Assembly (NCBI GenBank): GCA_033220425.1
Contig: CM065649.1
Coordinates: 3,720,001-3,784,000, forward strand
DNA length: 64,000 nt
Direction of reading: 5' to 3'
From: Lepraria neglecta
Taxonomy: Eukaryota > Ascomycota > Lecanoromycetes > Lecanorales > Stereocaulaceae
Shown: in pieces, positions 1-11,365 of the stretch
Position numbering within the stretch: the stretch's first letter is position 1
Layout: every line of letters begins with the position of its first letter
Position numbers and translations under genes: made by a program
Notes under the pieces: model-generated
Databases searched by the model: none
Told to the model about the DNA's origin: nothing
What the model saw: the letters and a program-made list of their open reading frames with translations, nothing else

Positions 1-640
1 GAATGACTGGAAATTGGATAAAGCATCAGGTGGTAGGAACTACTTCGAGTCTTTCCTAGACGCAGACAATGGGGATGCACGAAGCTAGAGTTCGGGGTAC
101 CATACCCCATCTGTGTACAGCAAGAACACGTACTCCGCCATGTTCACAAGTGCCAAGCAAGCTTACACGATCAGATGATGCAGCGCAATTTCTCGACATC
201 CAAGGCGACGTTTACGGGGTCAGTGATGACGAAGAGGAGGATGAGGATAACGAGGAAGAGGGAGATGATACGAGCATCACCAATGAGAACGACAAACTTG
301 ACAGCGAAATCAAGGAGTTGTTCGAAAAAGCTGGCACCAAGTACATAGCACTCAGATGCGAGTACCGAAAATGGCCTAGACATTGACATCAGAACTTGAC
401 GGTCCTTCCGACGTCTACAGTATCAGCGACCGTCGACGCAGCGAAATTGGAGCAAGGCGACGTTTACCATCTTCCCAACCAGGGCATCGATGCAGCGCAG
501 GTTTTCGAGGACCAGGGCGACTTCTATGGTATTAGCGACGATGACGATGGTGGCGATGGTGGCATCACAACGAGCGAGAATAGCAGGCTGGAGTGGGGGT
601 CAAGGAAGTATTCGAGGGAGCTGGTACAAACAGGTATGTA
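1..640 (+). pseudogene. Degenerate acidic-repeat fragment at the window edge
   Basis: I do not recognise this gene. The forward strand carries a short phrase three times in differing forms: GDVYGVSDD (about 204-230), SDVYSISD (about 406-430) and GDFYGISDD (about 517-541), two of them followed by Asp/Glu runs. The first and third lie in one frame separated by a stop at 384-386; the middle copy is in another frame. A coding-looking stretch near the left edge (positions 2-85) is in yet another frame. No single ORF joins them, so this is either the 3' part of a multi-exon gene whose introns I cannot place or a decayed repeat protein. Its right end approaches the 3' end of the lectin gene on the opposite strand. 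The function is unknown. Confidence 0.3.
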
Positions 641-650
641 CTTCTCTATT

Positions 651-2224
651 TTACAGATACTTCTTCGGTCCATTCGCTCTTCGTCGCTTATATATGACAT
701 AGGCTCCAGCAAGTAGGAGTTGAACGCCGATGAATACGAAGAGAAGGAGCCCCATTCGGGGTGCGCTTGTTGTAATTACTGGTCTAGTGTCAGCAAAAGG
801 TTTCACGGAAAGAGAAAAGGTGTAATAGAATGGAACGGGGAAGGAAGGATGTTGTTAACAGGATGTTGAATACTCGCAGAATGAGTAGAGGATAGATAAA
901 ACAAAGAATGAATACGTACTGTCACCCATGTGCTTGGGCAAACTTTCAACAAGACTGCTATGGGAGTCTTTCAGAACACTCTGAAGACTAGAAAATTGGC
1001 CTTGGTAGTCGCGCACTGTCTTTTCGATACTTTGCAGTCTTTGATCCATGGCATTGAGCCTGTCTACTGACATGACGTTGCGTGCGAGCTCTTGATGTCT
1101 GCCTTCTGATTTTTCTGCGAGAACCTTGACTTCGCTCATAAGGCTGTCAACCAAATGGGTCAGTGTTTGTAGTCGATCGTGGAGGTCTTCAAACTGTTTG
1201 CTCTGATCGATTGAAGAGGCTGGGGTGTCGGGTGGGGTGTCAACATTGATCTGTGGTTGTTCTGCAACGGGTTCTTGTGGTCGTTTGGGTTCTTCTCGGG
1301 TGATTGACTTTGAGGTAAAGAGCATGAATTTGTAGGTTTCAAATGAATCTGGAGTCTCTGCTGACGCAGCTGTGATGCCGAAGTGGTAGTCTGGGGGCAT
1401 TCTTATCTGCATAATTGCGTTAGCAGCCACTCCATACGGTCTGTGGGTTGGGAAGTTTGGGCACCTTGTCGGTAGAGATGCACAGCTTGTCGTCTATTAT
1501 GACCTCGAATGTAGTCCCTTCCTGTCTGATCTGAAGCTTCGAAGGTCGTCCCAGATTTCTGTATGAATAGTCGCAGTGGCCGAATGCTAGCGAGTCGACG
1601 GAGTGATAGTTCTTATAGTCAAGGCTGCCATCGTTCATGAACCCTCGAATGCCTCCTCCCTAAGGAATATTAGCATTGCTCTTGACTCACGGTGGAAGCG
1701 TACCGTACCTTCCCACCGTAGGGATCAATGACCAGGACGAATCCATCGAAGTACCCAGCAGTGTATATACTGGAGGTACCGACGCTCGTGGGCCCATCTT
1801 TGGCATACCATATTTGTAGATTTCCGCCTCCTCGTTCAGGACCTGTAGCTCGGAATTCGAATTGGGCAACCCATTCCGATTGTGATACCCTAGCATCCGC
1901 CCAAACGGCTCCTCTTTGATTACCGGGATATGGAGGCGTCAGGATGACTTTATCTGACATCTGCATCCGTTAGCATATGTAGAAGCCAGGGTACGGCCGT
2001 CTTCCAACACATACCAACTGGGGTACCTGACCACCATCTCCAGTGATATGCCAGCCCGGTATTGCATAGTTGTTGGGTGATATTCTGGCTGCTGGTCAGT
2101 GCTTGCCACGTATGGAACGGGGGAAGCCTGCTTACTTTTCATTCTGTCCAAAACTAGAACTTTCAACCAAGTATTGCGCCGACCCTGATGCTGCTAACAA
2201 AGACAAACAGTAGAAGAAATGCAT
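651..2224 (-). CDS. EMP47: L-type lectin cargo receptor, EMP46/47-ERGIC-53 family
   Basis: Type I membrane lectin expected to bind high-mannose glycans on secretory cargo and cycle between ER and Golgi. Six exons (2224-2136, 2084-2015, 1960-1709, 1659-1465, 1406-920, 778-651) give 406 residues. Residues 1-16 form a signal peptide ending at SA/QY. The lectin fold follows (about 25-230), with IPGWHITGDG, YFDGFVLVIDPYGG, GGGIRGFMNDG and PPDYHFGITAASAE, all typical of the family. A stalk with coiled-coil heptads spans about 250-345, and a membrane helix about 373-394. The protein ends in KKYL, a KKXX dilysine COPI retrieval signal. Other donor choices would lengthen the lectin loop before PPDYHFG; the one used gives CISTDKIRMPPDYHFG, which matches the family best. 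The gene is divergent from ALG8. EMP46 and EMP47 cannot be told apart here. Confidence 0.88.
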
Positions 2225-2346
2225 CCTGCCAGAACTAAACCCTCCACGAGTCGCTCCCTTTTTCCAGTCTCCCACAAGGAACGTGTAAAATGCTGCTCCT
2301 ATGTACAAGATCTTCTATGCAATGTATTTGGGCGAGAAGGATTTCA

Positions 2347-2571
2347 TTAGTCGCGGTCTCGTGCAGGCTTCCTTGAGGCCAGAACGCTTTTAACGATACT
2401 GACTACCGTCCAGCCAAGCACAATGGCAATGATGCTGAATCGAACTTCTCCGGCGATTGACAGGGCGGAGGGAGATATGTCGATAGAGTGCTTAACGTTC
2501 CATGTAGTGAACGCAAAGGCGTGCTTGACCGCAACGTCTGAAAGGTCCATCTCAAAAGCTCCAGCTGTCAT
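2347..2571 (-). CDS. Small putative tail-anchored membrane protein, 74 aa
   Basis: I do not recognise this family. The ORF lies between the divergent lectin and ALG8 genes, in the lectin's orientation and about 120 bp upstream of its start. The N-terminal half is soluble; a hydrophobic helix (RFSIIAIVLGWTVVSIV) is followed by a basic tail (ASRKPARDRD), the layout of a C-tail-anchored protein. The frame stays open about 15 codons upstream of the ATG, and the bases around the ATG (CAAG then GTATGA) could also be a splice donor. It may therefore be an exon of something else, a leader ORF, or chance. The membrane helix is the only real support. Confidence 0.3.
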   Translation of the reverse strand: MTAGAFEMDLSDVAVKHAFAFTTWNVKHSIDISPSALSIAGEVRFSIIAIVLGWTVVSIVKSVLASRKPARDRD

Positions 2572-2707
2572 ACCTTGTTTCGTTCCCAGATTACCGAAGC
2601 CACTAGCGTTTCAATTTAAGTTATGCATAACATGCATAAAACGCCTCCTCTAGCTGTCTTCAAGTTTCCAATTTAAAGAACAATGAGGGAACAATGACAA
2701 TGACTCT

Positions 2708-4473
2708 ATGGCCAATCTCTACCCTTCGATAGCACAAACTGCTGTCGTTGTGACAGCTCTAAAGGTCCTCTTGTTTCCAGCATAGTAGGTAGACATCCTA
2801 TTCATTCAACGCGGCTTCGAGCTCATGCAGATCCAGCAAGTCTACCGATTTCGAGGTCCATCGCAATTGGCTCGCAATAACTCACTCTTTGCCTGTCAAG
2901 AGCTGGTACTATGAGGTGCGTCTTACTCTCTGACACGTCTAGTAAGTACCCACTAACTCTACGGTGCTAGAAAACCTCGGAATGGACCCTCGACTATCCC
3001 CCGTTTTTTGCCTACTTCAGCTGGCTTCTCTCTCAGGCTGCCCAATACGTCGACCCAGAGATGTTGAAGATAGAGAACCTGGGATATGACAGCTGGCAGA
3101 CTATTTGCTTCCAACGGTCTACAGTGATTGTGGCAGACTTGGCGTTGGTGTACGCATTGTATAGGTAGGACCAGCTAGGCTTGGGAGAAGTGCCGGCATT
3201 GAGGTTGACCTTTGGTATAGATATGTCCAAACCTCTCCAGCGAGCTCGCAGGAAGCCTCCCACGCGGTAGCTATCTCCATATTGCTCTCTCCCGCCCTCC
3301 TCATAATCGACCATATCCACTTCCAATACAATGGCTTCCTCTATGGCATCTTGGTTCTGTCTTTGGTCTGTGCACGGAAACAGTCCACAATACTCGTCGG
3401 CGGTCTTCTATTCGCTATTCTACTATGCCTCAAGCACATATACCTCTACCTTGCGCCAGCCTACTTTGTGTACCTACTTCGGGCACGCTGTCTAAGCCAG
3501 AAGTCGATCTTCCGCATTCGCTTTGGTAATAGCGTGAAGTTAGGGTTAGGCATCCTCGCTGTTTTCGGTGCAGCATTTGGGCCGTTCTGGTATTGGGGTC
3601 AGATCGATCAAGTCTTGAGCCGGCTCTTTCCGTTCTCTCGAGGCCTCTGTCACGCGTACTGGGCTCCAAATGTATGGGCAATGTACTCTTTTACTGACAG
3701 GGTCCTTCTCTGTGGTCAGTCGCAAACCACTCCGCATTCATTTCGTTCCCCTGATGATCGTAGTCGCTCCGAAAATAGGACTGGGTGTCGATCAAAGTGC
3801 TCTAAACAGCGTCACTCGAGGACTTGTCGGAGACTCCTCCTTCGCAGTACTTCCCAACGTGTCTCCCAAGATGACCTTTGCTATAACTTTACTCTTCCAA
3901 ACGGTGGGTGTGCCTACCCTGCGTCTTGATACCCAAAACTAACCCTCGTAGCTCTGCCTGATTAAACTCTTCTTCCAGCCAACGTGGGAAACATTCGTCG
4001 GAGCCGTGACGCTTTGCGGCTACGCTTCCTTTCTGTTTGGATGGCACGTCCACGAGAAGGCCATTCTTCTTGTCATCATCCCGTTCAGCTTACTGGCATT
4101 GAAAGACCGGCGATTTCTAGGCGCATTCCGGCCATTGGCTGTTGCGGGCCACGTGTCTCTGTTCCCGCTACTTTTTACAGCTGCTGAGTTCCCGGTGAAG
4201 ACGTTATACACCATTTTCTGGCTTATACTCTTCCTCCTCGTTTTCGACCGCCTCGCCCCCGTGTCTTCTCAACCTCGGGTCTTCGTGCTGGACAGATTCT
4301 CCTTACTCTACATCACGGTTGCTATCCCACTCATCATCTACTGTTCTCTACTTCACGAGCTCGTCTTCGGGAAATATTATGAGTTCATTCCGCTAATGTT
4401 TACAAGCTCGTACTCAGCAGTAGGGGTGGTGGGAAGCTGGATTGGGTTTTCTGTTGTTTACTTTACTTCATAG
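2708..4473 (+). CDS. ALG8: Dolichyl-P-glucose alpha-1,3-glucosyltransferase ALG8
   Basis: ER multi-spanning GT-C enzyme that adds the second glucose to the lipid-linked oligosaccharide (Glc1Man9GlcNAc2-PP-dolichol) before N-glycan transfer. Six exons (2708-2784, 2837-2915, 2971-3164, 3221-3714, 3764-3903, 3952-4473) give 501 residues. Family signatures are clear: [18 protein letters not shown] in the first lumenal loop, whose Asp is the conserved acidic residue of the ALG6/ALG8 group, then [51 protein letters not shown] and [22 protein letters not shown] favours ALG8 over ALG6. An apparent frame change near 3715 is explained by a 49-nt intron (GTCAGT...GTAG). The start is the ATG giving [10 protein letters not shown]. 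The rest of the protein is hydrophobic, as expected. Confidence 0.93.
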
Positions 4474-5831
4474 CGCCTAAGATACCCCATCAATCAAAGC
4501 GTTCTTGTACCTTATTACAATTATCCCTGCTTGCTACCCAAGAAACAGAGAACATGGTGACACCAAAGCACCAATTACTGTTGAAGATTATAATTGGCAT
4601 GGCCTATAGGATGCGGGCCATGTGAAAGATCTACAGACCCAGTGCTAACATCCAATCTCCAAGGCAATCCAGAACGGTAAGCTTGTGAGTAGCAATATCA
4701 ACAGGTTATGCCTCTAGTTCGGCTTGACTTGTCTCGGAAGAACCAATGAATGACTGGTTGTCTATGGCATGATTCCACAAAACCCTCCAATCGTGATTTC
4801 ATGAGCCCCTTCTTATGTACTTAATCCATGTGACTGAAGCTGCCAAAATACATCTTCGAGGACGCTCGTACAGACAATTCTGCTATCTGCTAGGGAAGGT
4901 GGTCGATAGGGCTAAGCCAAGAGGGCAGCTGCTACGGTCTTGAGGAGAATGCAAGGGTAAGAGACCAGGGGAAGGTGTTGAAGCCTGCATAGAATCCTAT
5001 AGAATACATATTTAAACGCTTAGATTAGGGCACTGGTTCGTTATATAAATGAACAAGGCGGAAGACGTGAAGCCAAAGTATGTGCAACCGACGTCTTTTT
5101 GGTTGGGTCATGCGAGGACTGAGACGAAGCAAGCAAGCAAGCAAGCGAAGCACATCTTTATATTGCGTCAGGCGCTTATGATCCTCATATGGAAAGTTTC
5201 GCAAGCCTAATAGGTCGAATTCTCACAGCTTGAGGATTCTAACGAGTCCAAACACCCCTAATGTTGCGTTGGCAGATGGCGTACAAATGCGTGAAGAAGA
5301 AATGAATAATTGTGGGGGGGAATTCCGGCCAAGCCTTCTGCAGGATCAAGGCATCTAGTGCCGGGTAACTTAACCTTTTATTGCGGCTAGTAGCCATTTG
5401 TCTACCATTTCAGTTGGCTATATTAGCGTTGAATTTCACACTTGTCGATGTCTTTGACTTCCGAAAACCTATCATCCTCCCAATTACCAACCCTCTCCAC
5501 CACCAACACCACCCCATCGACTTCCATCAAGACCGAGCCAAAAACAAGTCTGATAGCCCATAAGACGCGTACATATCATTTTTATAGGCACTGTAGCATC
5601 GTCTACACGTGGGTATCTTACCTGTTATCCTTTCTCTCAACACTCAGTTCGGGCAATTGCCTGCCCTATTTAGTCTTTTTTCAATTTTCACAAAAACATC
5701 AGAAAAAGCCTTGCGCACCCTTTATTAAGATATCTGGAGCTTGTTGCCTCTATCAAAGTCTTATACAGGGGCATTGCTCCCCCAGCCCCCACTTTGCCTG
5801 TGGGCATTTGCCTTCACAGCTGCTAGGCACA
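4474..5831. other. Intergenic region between ALG8 and ITC1
   Basis: About 1.36 kb without a supportable gene. It holds the ALG8 3' region and the presumed ITC1 promoter and leader. An AAGC-type microsatellite lies near 5136-5160 (four consecutive AAGC units, then GAAGC), and a C/A-rich tract near 5480-5530 resembles a fungal 5' leader. Short ORFs here (for example 5442-5963) have no recognisable protein features and run into ITC1 introns. Confidence 0.6.
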
Positions 5832-8800
5832 ATGGTAGCTTCAAGAAACATCTCATTTGCAAGGCTCCAAACACTAAACCATGTCAGGTTCTCTTCAAGC
5901 GAAAACCCGTCCAATATATCTCTCGGCCGGCTTTTCTCTCAGACGACTCAGAGGCATTTCTGAAACCCATCACCGCAACAATTTTACACTAACAGTAGCT
6001 TCAGGTCTGGACAATCGAAGAGACTGACGAAGTCTTCACCAACTATGAGGACTACCTCCGTCGGTAAGTTCTTGCGGTGTCTTCGTTAGTAGTTGCCCGT
6101 TACTAATGGCTCGGCTACCAGCATCGATTATTACAAGCAAGTCAGTCTACGCCCCAACCTGTCAGCTTTAGTTGGATATTAATACATGTTTCAGCGTCGA
6201 TTCGTCTGCGAAATCACAGGCACCTCTAGACTAAACTTCAAGGAGGCACTAAGGAGCGAGGTAGGTCTTTCATCATATTCCCTGTCTCATGTGACCAACA
6301 ACAACACTCCGACCCTGACACTGAGTAGCTTGATGCTTCCGGTGAAGTCGACGATGAATTTCCGGATTCATTACGAGAGCCCATCCTGAGAAGAGTGCAA
6401 TTTTCTCAGATATCACGCATAGACAACTTAGGTTAGTACCATGCTCCCATCCCTAGTACGTCCCAAACTAATCATGTCACTAGTCGACCATATTTACGAG
6501 GTACTTCCCAAATCTAGTGAACATCGCGTAGGCAACAGCTAACCTATCACTGCAGGAATTTAAGCGTGACTTCTATCCAGGGGAGAGGGTAGTCGTTGTG
6601 CTTGGTGAGGACCGTCTCACTGGTCACATTCGAGAAAAGACCAAATTTCCCGAATTATTCAGGAACGATGGCACCCTAGAGCGTAAGGCATTCGCTCGAT
6701 ATTTCTGTGACCTCGACGACAAGAGTAGCCCGGAGGTACTCGTTGACGAAGGCAACATTACGCGAGAACGCAAGACCTTCACCAAACAGAGACTACGATC
6801 ATTCTTGAAAAATAGCGTCACCCGTGAGGCATGGACAGGGGCACCGTGGCTCGTCAAGCCTAGGCTTGCCGAAGACTATCGTATCAATACTGAGATCCCT
6901 GAGTGGCTCACACACGACTTCCAAGCAAAGCAGAGGAAGAATAGCAACATCTTCAGCAAGAGAGGTGATTATGAAGGCCCTGTTCTCAATTTCTATGGTC
7001 CTCAGCATGGCCTACCTCTGCTCAAGCCCAAAGGAAGCAAGGGTAGAACCCCACAAGACGACATGCTCTTCAGACAAGAACAATTCGCTGAGTATCAACG
7101 TGCCTTAGCAAGCAACCCAGAATTCGGCAAGGTTGGACCACAAGGTCAGCCAATTCAATTTCGCCAGTTCTACCATGGACCTCCTCCATCAGGGTATCAG
7201 ATGGTTAATGGCTACAAGCCGATCGCCGCTAAGGGCCAACCAAAGCCCGCAGCGCCACCGCCACCCAAGTACCCAATCGAAGACCTCGAGATTCCTCCCC
7301 TACGCGACGGTACACATCGTCCTCCCCTGAGGTTCCTCTCGGAGAAAACCCCCAGTGACGGTCGGGTGTCTGAAGGTGCCGGAAGTGGCATCGACATGAA
7401 ATCCGTCGGCCTTCTGTTAGAGACGTGGGACACCCTGAACGTCTATTGCGAAATTTTTCAACTCGACTCCTTTACATTCGATGATTACGTCGAGGCTTTG
7501 AGGTTTTCCTCAGAGGAAGTCCAGTGCGAGCTGCTCGTTGAAATTCATTGTGCCGTGATCAAGAAGCTGGTGAACGACGTCAACGACAAGAATGGGCAAG
7601 TTCAAATAATGCTGCCTTTCCAAAATGAGAGTGACGAAGAAGATTCCAGTAAGGATAGCAGTGCTATGCCAACTCCTACCCCAGAGCCAGAAGTTAAACC
7701 ACCGGCGCGGTCCACGAGGAGTAGTCTTGTCAAGTCAGAAGCCGCAGAGCTGAAGGAAGCTGCGAATGGCAATCCAGTACCGCTTGCAAATTCAAGAATT
7801 CATCGAGCCGTCGAGATGGATCGTCACACGAAAGGCTATGATTGGAAAGCGAGAGCTCGAAAACGTGATTTTGCCGACGGTCGCTGGGTGGTTGTCATTG
7901 TCGGTTTACTCAACCAGCTTTCTCGCAACCCTCGTCTCGCGGACAGCTGCAACGAAATCTTAAAGCATCTAGCTCCTGTCTATCATGACCCTACACCAGA
8001 GATAGCAGTTTCCCAATATCAGAACCTCGACGTCAACCTCCGAATCAAGATACTACAGATTCTTTGCATGAAGTCTTTGGAGACTAAAGCGATTCGAGAA
8101 TACATGGAAGTCTGTAGCGCTCAAATGACAGAAACACGGAAGGAGAAGAACGAGGTTCAGAGAAGCCGCAAAGCTGCGTAAGTACCTTTCACACACTGTA
8201 CCATTACTTTTAGCTGACATCATCTAGTGTAGAAGAGTTACGCTTACTGCATGAGGAGCGTAAGGCCCTACAACCAGAGAACACTTCGGCGTCACCTCCT
8301 GCCGAGCTTGAGGAGATGGCAGACCTTAAGATGGAAGTCGAGGAAGAAGAGGCCGTAGACGAAGATGAGATCATGGACTCCGAGGACGAGGAGCCTCATC
8401 AAGGTAGATCCCTGCGTCGAGCTAATGATCGAGCGGCAGCGCGGAAGAAGAAGCAGGAGGAAGAGAAGGAGAGGAAAGAGAAGGCACTGGCTGAGAAAGC
8501 TAAGAAGCCTTCAAAACAAGAGAAGCAATACGACAAAGTCTTGAAGAAGATTGAAGAGGTCAAAGACAGGATCAAGGAGTATGAAGAAGAGGTACATACG
8601 CTTGAGAATGACCTTCGTGAAGCCGACTGCCCGCGTACGAGAATCCTTGGTAAGGATCGCTTCTGGAATCGCTATTACTGGTTCGAACGCAATGCTATGC
8701 CATACGCGGGAATGCCGGACAGCTCAACTGCCAATGCGGAATATGCCAACGGTTGCATTTGGGTGCAAGGACCCGACGACCTTGAGCGACAAGGATTCAT

Positions 8801-9344
8801 CGAGCTGTCCCCTGATGAGAACGAACAATACCGACGGGCTTTCCAGATGACAGTTCCGAACCGCAAGATGTTCGAGGAGGGCGATACCCATGTCTTTACC
8901 GCTAGGCAATGGGGATACTACGACGATCCTGACAGCCTAGACATGCTTATTGGGTGGCTGGACGTCCGTGGCGTGCGTGAGGTAAAGCTTCGCAAGGAGC
9001 TTCAAAGCCAGAGAGAGAAGATCGGTACCCACATGAAGAAGCGTCAGGAATACTTGAGCATGGACGACAAGAAGTCGGAGGCCAGCGAGCCTGCGACGAG
9101 GGTGTCAACGCGGACCAAGACGTACGTTGACCCCACAGGCCATCGATGCCTGCAATGGAAGAACAAGACCGCCATCACTGAGATTGGACACCTTCACTGC
9201 GAGCCAAAGCCGCCGACATACAAGAAGCAGAAGGGCGTTGCTCAGGTGAAGAAGCCTCTGATTGAGGATGAGCCTCGCCAAACACGTGCTACGAATCGCC
9301 AAGGCAAGGTTCCCACTCGACAAGGCTCTCGATACAACTTTTAA
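5832..9344 (+). CDS. ITC1: ISW2-complex subunit Itc1 (WAC/DDT/WHIM protein)
   Basis: Acf1/WSTF-like partner of an ISWI ATPase, expected to guide nucleosome spacing and repression in the nucleus. Nine exons: 5832-5834, 5888-5953, 6005-6063, 6122-6140, 6195-6260, 6329-6431, 6484-6500, 6556-8177, 8228-9344, giving 1023 residues. The first coding exon is only the ATG; splicing creates MVLFKRKPVQY, the usual family start. The WAC domain covers about 20-120 (RRFVCEITGTSRLNF, VDHIYEEFKRDFYPGE), DDT about 400-460 (TWDTLNVYCEIFQLDSF), WHIM1 about 550-640, a charged coiled coil about 725-785, then WHIM motifs GKDRFWNRYYWFE (about 790) and WGYYDDPDSLDMLIGWLD (about 880). Intron 5954-6004 starts with GC rather than GT. 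Two internal exons are 19 and 17 nt. All phases agree. Confidence 0.92.
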
Positions 9345-10069
9345 CCAACTACCTCGAAGAATGAAGTTTATGATTGTGTGTTTGATATGGAGTCGCCCGG
9401 ACTCAGGTTCGATTATGCGCTCAGGACCCTTGGTCTAAGAAACGGCAGGGGCGGTGCATTGTAGCCGAATATGCTTGTTTGGGATCGCATTAGCGAGAGA
9501 GCTTTAACATATCAACATCAATCCAACATTACTCTTTTGGCATGTACCTATATCAGACCTAATCCAACAAGAAGCATGTATAGAGACCTCGAGCATTGCA
9601 ATGCTGGAATGGCGAGGCACTGTCTTTGCCTAGGTGAAGATGATTGTTCAAGAAAAAAGACTCATGCGTGTACCATTACATACTTTTGGATTAGAAAAAT
9701 TGTCATCATGCAATGTTCTGGATAGCCAAATGCAAGTGACGACTGAAGATCCTAGTATGCCATTTGCTCATGCTGAACCTCTCTGGGTCTTAGCATCTCA
9801 TCGGGCCGACTCTTGACCGATCAAGGCCAGCCTTATCCGCAACTGCATGCTGAGCGGTGTTGGACTTTGTTTGGCCATCTCAACTAATGTACTGAATATT
9901 TAAGAGATCGATCTCTGCATCAGCAGTTGCCTGGCTACATTTCAGAGCGTAGGTTCCAAGATGGCGTCAACAGATATGAGCCGGAGAGGTCTTAATCGCC
10001 CCCCCTATGCATACCACTAAGAGGAAGTGCTAAGGTCAATTCACAGCTTCCGTTGCCTCCAGCTCAGAA
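9345..10069. other. Intergenic region between ITC1 and SGF73
   Basis: About 725 bp between two co-directional genes. It contains the ITC1 3' flank and the SGF73 promoter and leader. Two overlapping ORFs of 60-84 codons (9471-9816) show no domain, no coding-like composition and no neighbour support. A run CAGGTTCGATTATGC near 9405 resembles a tRNA B-box, but no cloverleaf can be drawn around it. Confidence 0.55.
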
Positions 10070-11365
10070 ATGAGCCTCCAAGAACCCGCTTCTAACAAGA
10101 AGCCGCCACCGAAACAAAGCAAATCTACTGGCGGGGTGGACCTGAAAAAGAAGATTGCAAAGAAGACCAAGCCAAAGGACACAGAGAACAATGGTGAGGC
10201 TAGCTGTTCATTTTATTCATACAGCACATTCACTTACAAGGCCACAGGCACCAAGACGGTCGGTACGACTCGAAGTCCGTCACCGGACTCGCCTGCCGTG
10301 AATGGAGGAGCTAGTGCAAAACTTGGCGAATCAACGGACACAGTGAAGTGTCAACACTGCAAGAAGCCTGTCTCGGAATCGCTAGCTGCTTCTCATACGA
10401 TCATTTGTCTCGAAAAGAAGAAGGAAAAAGCTCGTAAGAAGAAGGAGGCGAAAGAAGCACGTGCACGAGAGGCTAAAGCTAAAGAAGCCGAGGAGAAAGA
10501 TAAAGACGGCGACACTGTCATGGACGACAACACCACCACCCAAAACACTGGCACTCAACCAGGCGAGAGTGCAGCTGATGACCGCCCATCCTCGTCCACA
10601 AAAAACGCACCCAAGAAATCAGCCTCCAAAAACTCCAACACCGATCCTAAATCCAAGAAACGCAAAGCCGACACCGAGGCAGACAAAGAGCCCAAGAAGA
10701 AGAAGCTCAAGAAAGATGAGCCTCCCAAGCCCAAACTGCCGAAACCCAAAGGTCCCGTAAATGTCGAACAACAATGCGGCGTGGCCCTTCCCAATGGCGG
10801 GTTCTGTGCCCGCTCTTTAACATGCAAATCTCACTCCATGGGCTCCAAACGTGCCGTTCCAGGCCGCAGCCTACCCTACGACCAATTGCTAGCTATGTAT
10901 CAAAAGCGCAACCAAGCTAAGATTCAGAAAGCCGCCCTCTCCGCTGCTGCACCATTGCCTGATGATGAACCGCCTACGGGACCTGTTGATAGCGATGAGG
11001 AGAAAGATACCGTGATGGCTGCTATCGCGCGTTCACGTCCTCAACCACTTGAACAGAGCGTCTTTGTATCTACGACAAGTAAATACAAGCACATCCGCAT
11101 GAAGGAGATGCTAGCGAATGCATTGGGCGGGAGGAGTGGTGGGGGTGGGGGACTATTTGGTGGCCCCAGGCCGCAGCCGGAGCCGGTGGGTGGGCAGGAG
11201 GGCATTATGCAGACGGCGATGGAGATGGCGGGTGGAGAGGGTGGAGCTAGGAAGGCGAGTCTGGTACAGCAGACGCAAATGAGGGGCGGGGCGAATACTG
11301 CTGGGGCAGGGCCGGTGAGGAAGGCGAGTTTGGCTGGTAGTGCTGGTAATGCTGGGGGTGCTTAA
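10070..11365 (+). CDS. SGF73: SAGA subunit Sgf73 (ataxin-7 homologue, SCA7 domain)
   Basis: Anchors the histone H2B deubiquitinating module (Ubp8/Sgf11/Sus1) to SAGA in the nucleus. A zinc-finger-like segment ([20 protein letters not shown], about 73-92) precedes a long Lys/Glu/Ala-rich stretch. The SCA7 domain lies at about 212-275 and carries [20 protein letters not shown] with the Cys-Cys-Cys-His zinc ligands, followed by [18 protein letters not shown]. The C-terminus is Gly/Gln-rich and low in complexity. The reading frame is open throughout, but 10194-10247 (54 nt, GTGAGG...CACAG) is a likely in-frame intron, and removing it leaves 413 residues. The start is the first in-frame ATG, giving [11 protein letters not shown]. 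Confidence 0.88.
   Translation: MSLQEPASNKKPPPKQSKSTGGVDLKKKIAKKTKPKDTENNGEASCSFYSYSTFTYKATGTKTVGTTRSPSPDSPAVNGGASAKLGESTDTVKCQHCKKPVSESLAASHTIICLEKKKEKARKKKEAKEARAREAKAKEAEEKDKDGDTVMDDNTTTQNTGTQPGESAADDRPSSSTKNAPKKSASKNSNTDPKSKKRKADTEADKEPKKKKLKKDEPPKPKLPKPKGPVNVEQQCGVALPNGGFCARSLTCKSHSMGSKRAVPGRSLPYDQLLAMYQKRNQAKIQKAALSAAAPLPDDEPPTGPVDSDEEKDTVMAAIARSRPQPLEQSVFVSTTSKYKHIRMKEMLANALGGRSGGGGGLFGGPRPQPEPVGGQEGIMQTAMEMAGGEGGARKASLVQQTQMRGGANTAGAGPVRKASLAGSAGNAGGA

Noticed and set aside
3700-3765. Apparent frameshift in ALG8
   Set aside because: A 49-nt intron 3715-3763 with GTCAGT donor restores the frame and the family sequence.
9395-9440. tRNA-like B-box (GGTTCGATT)
   Set aside because: No acceptor or anticodon stem can be paired around it.
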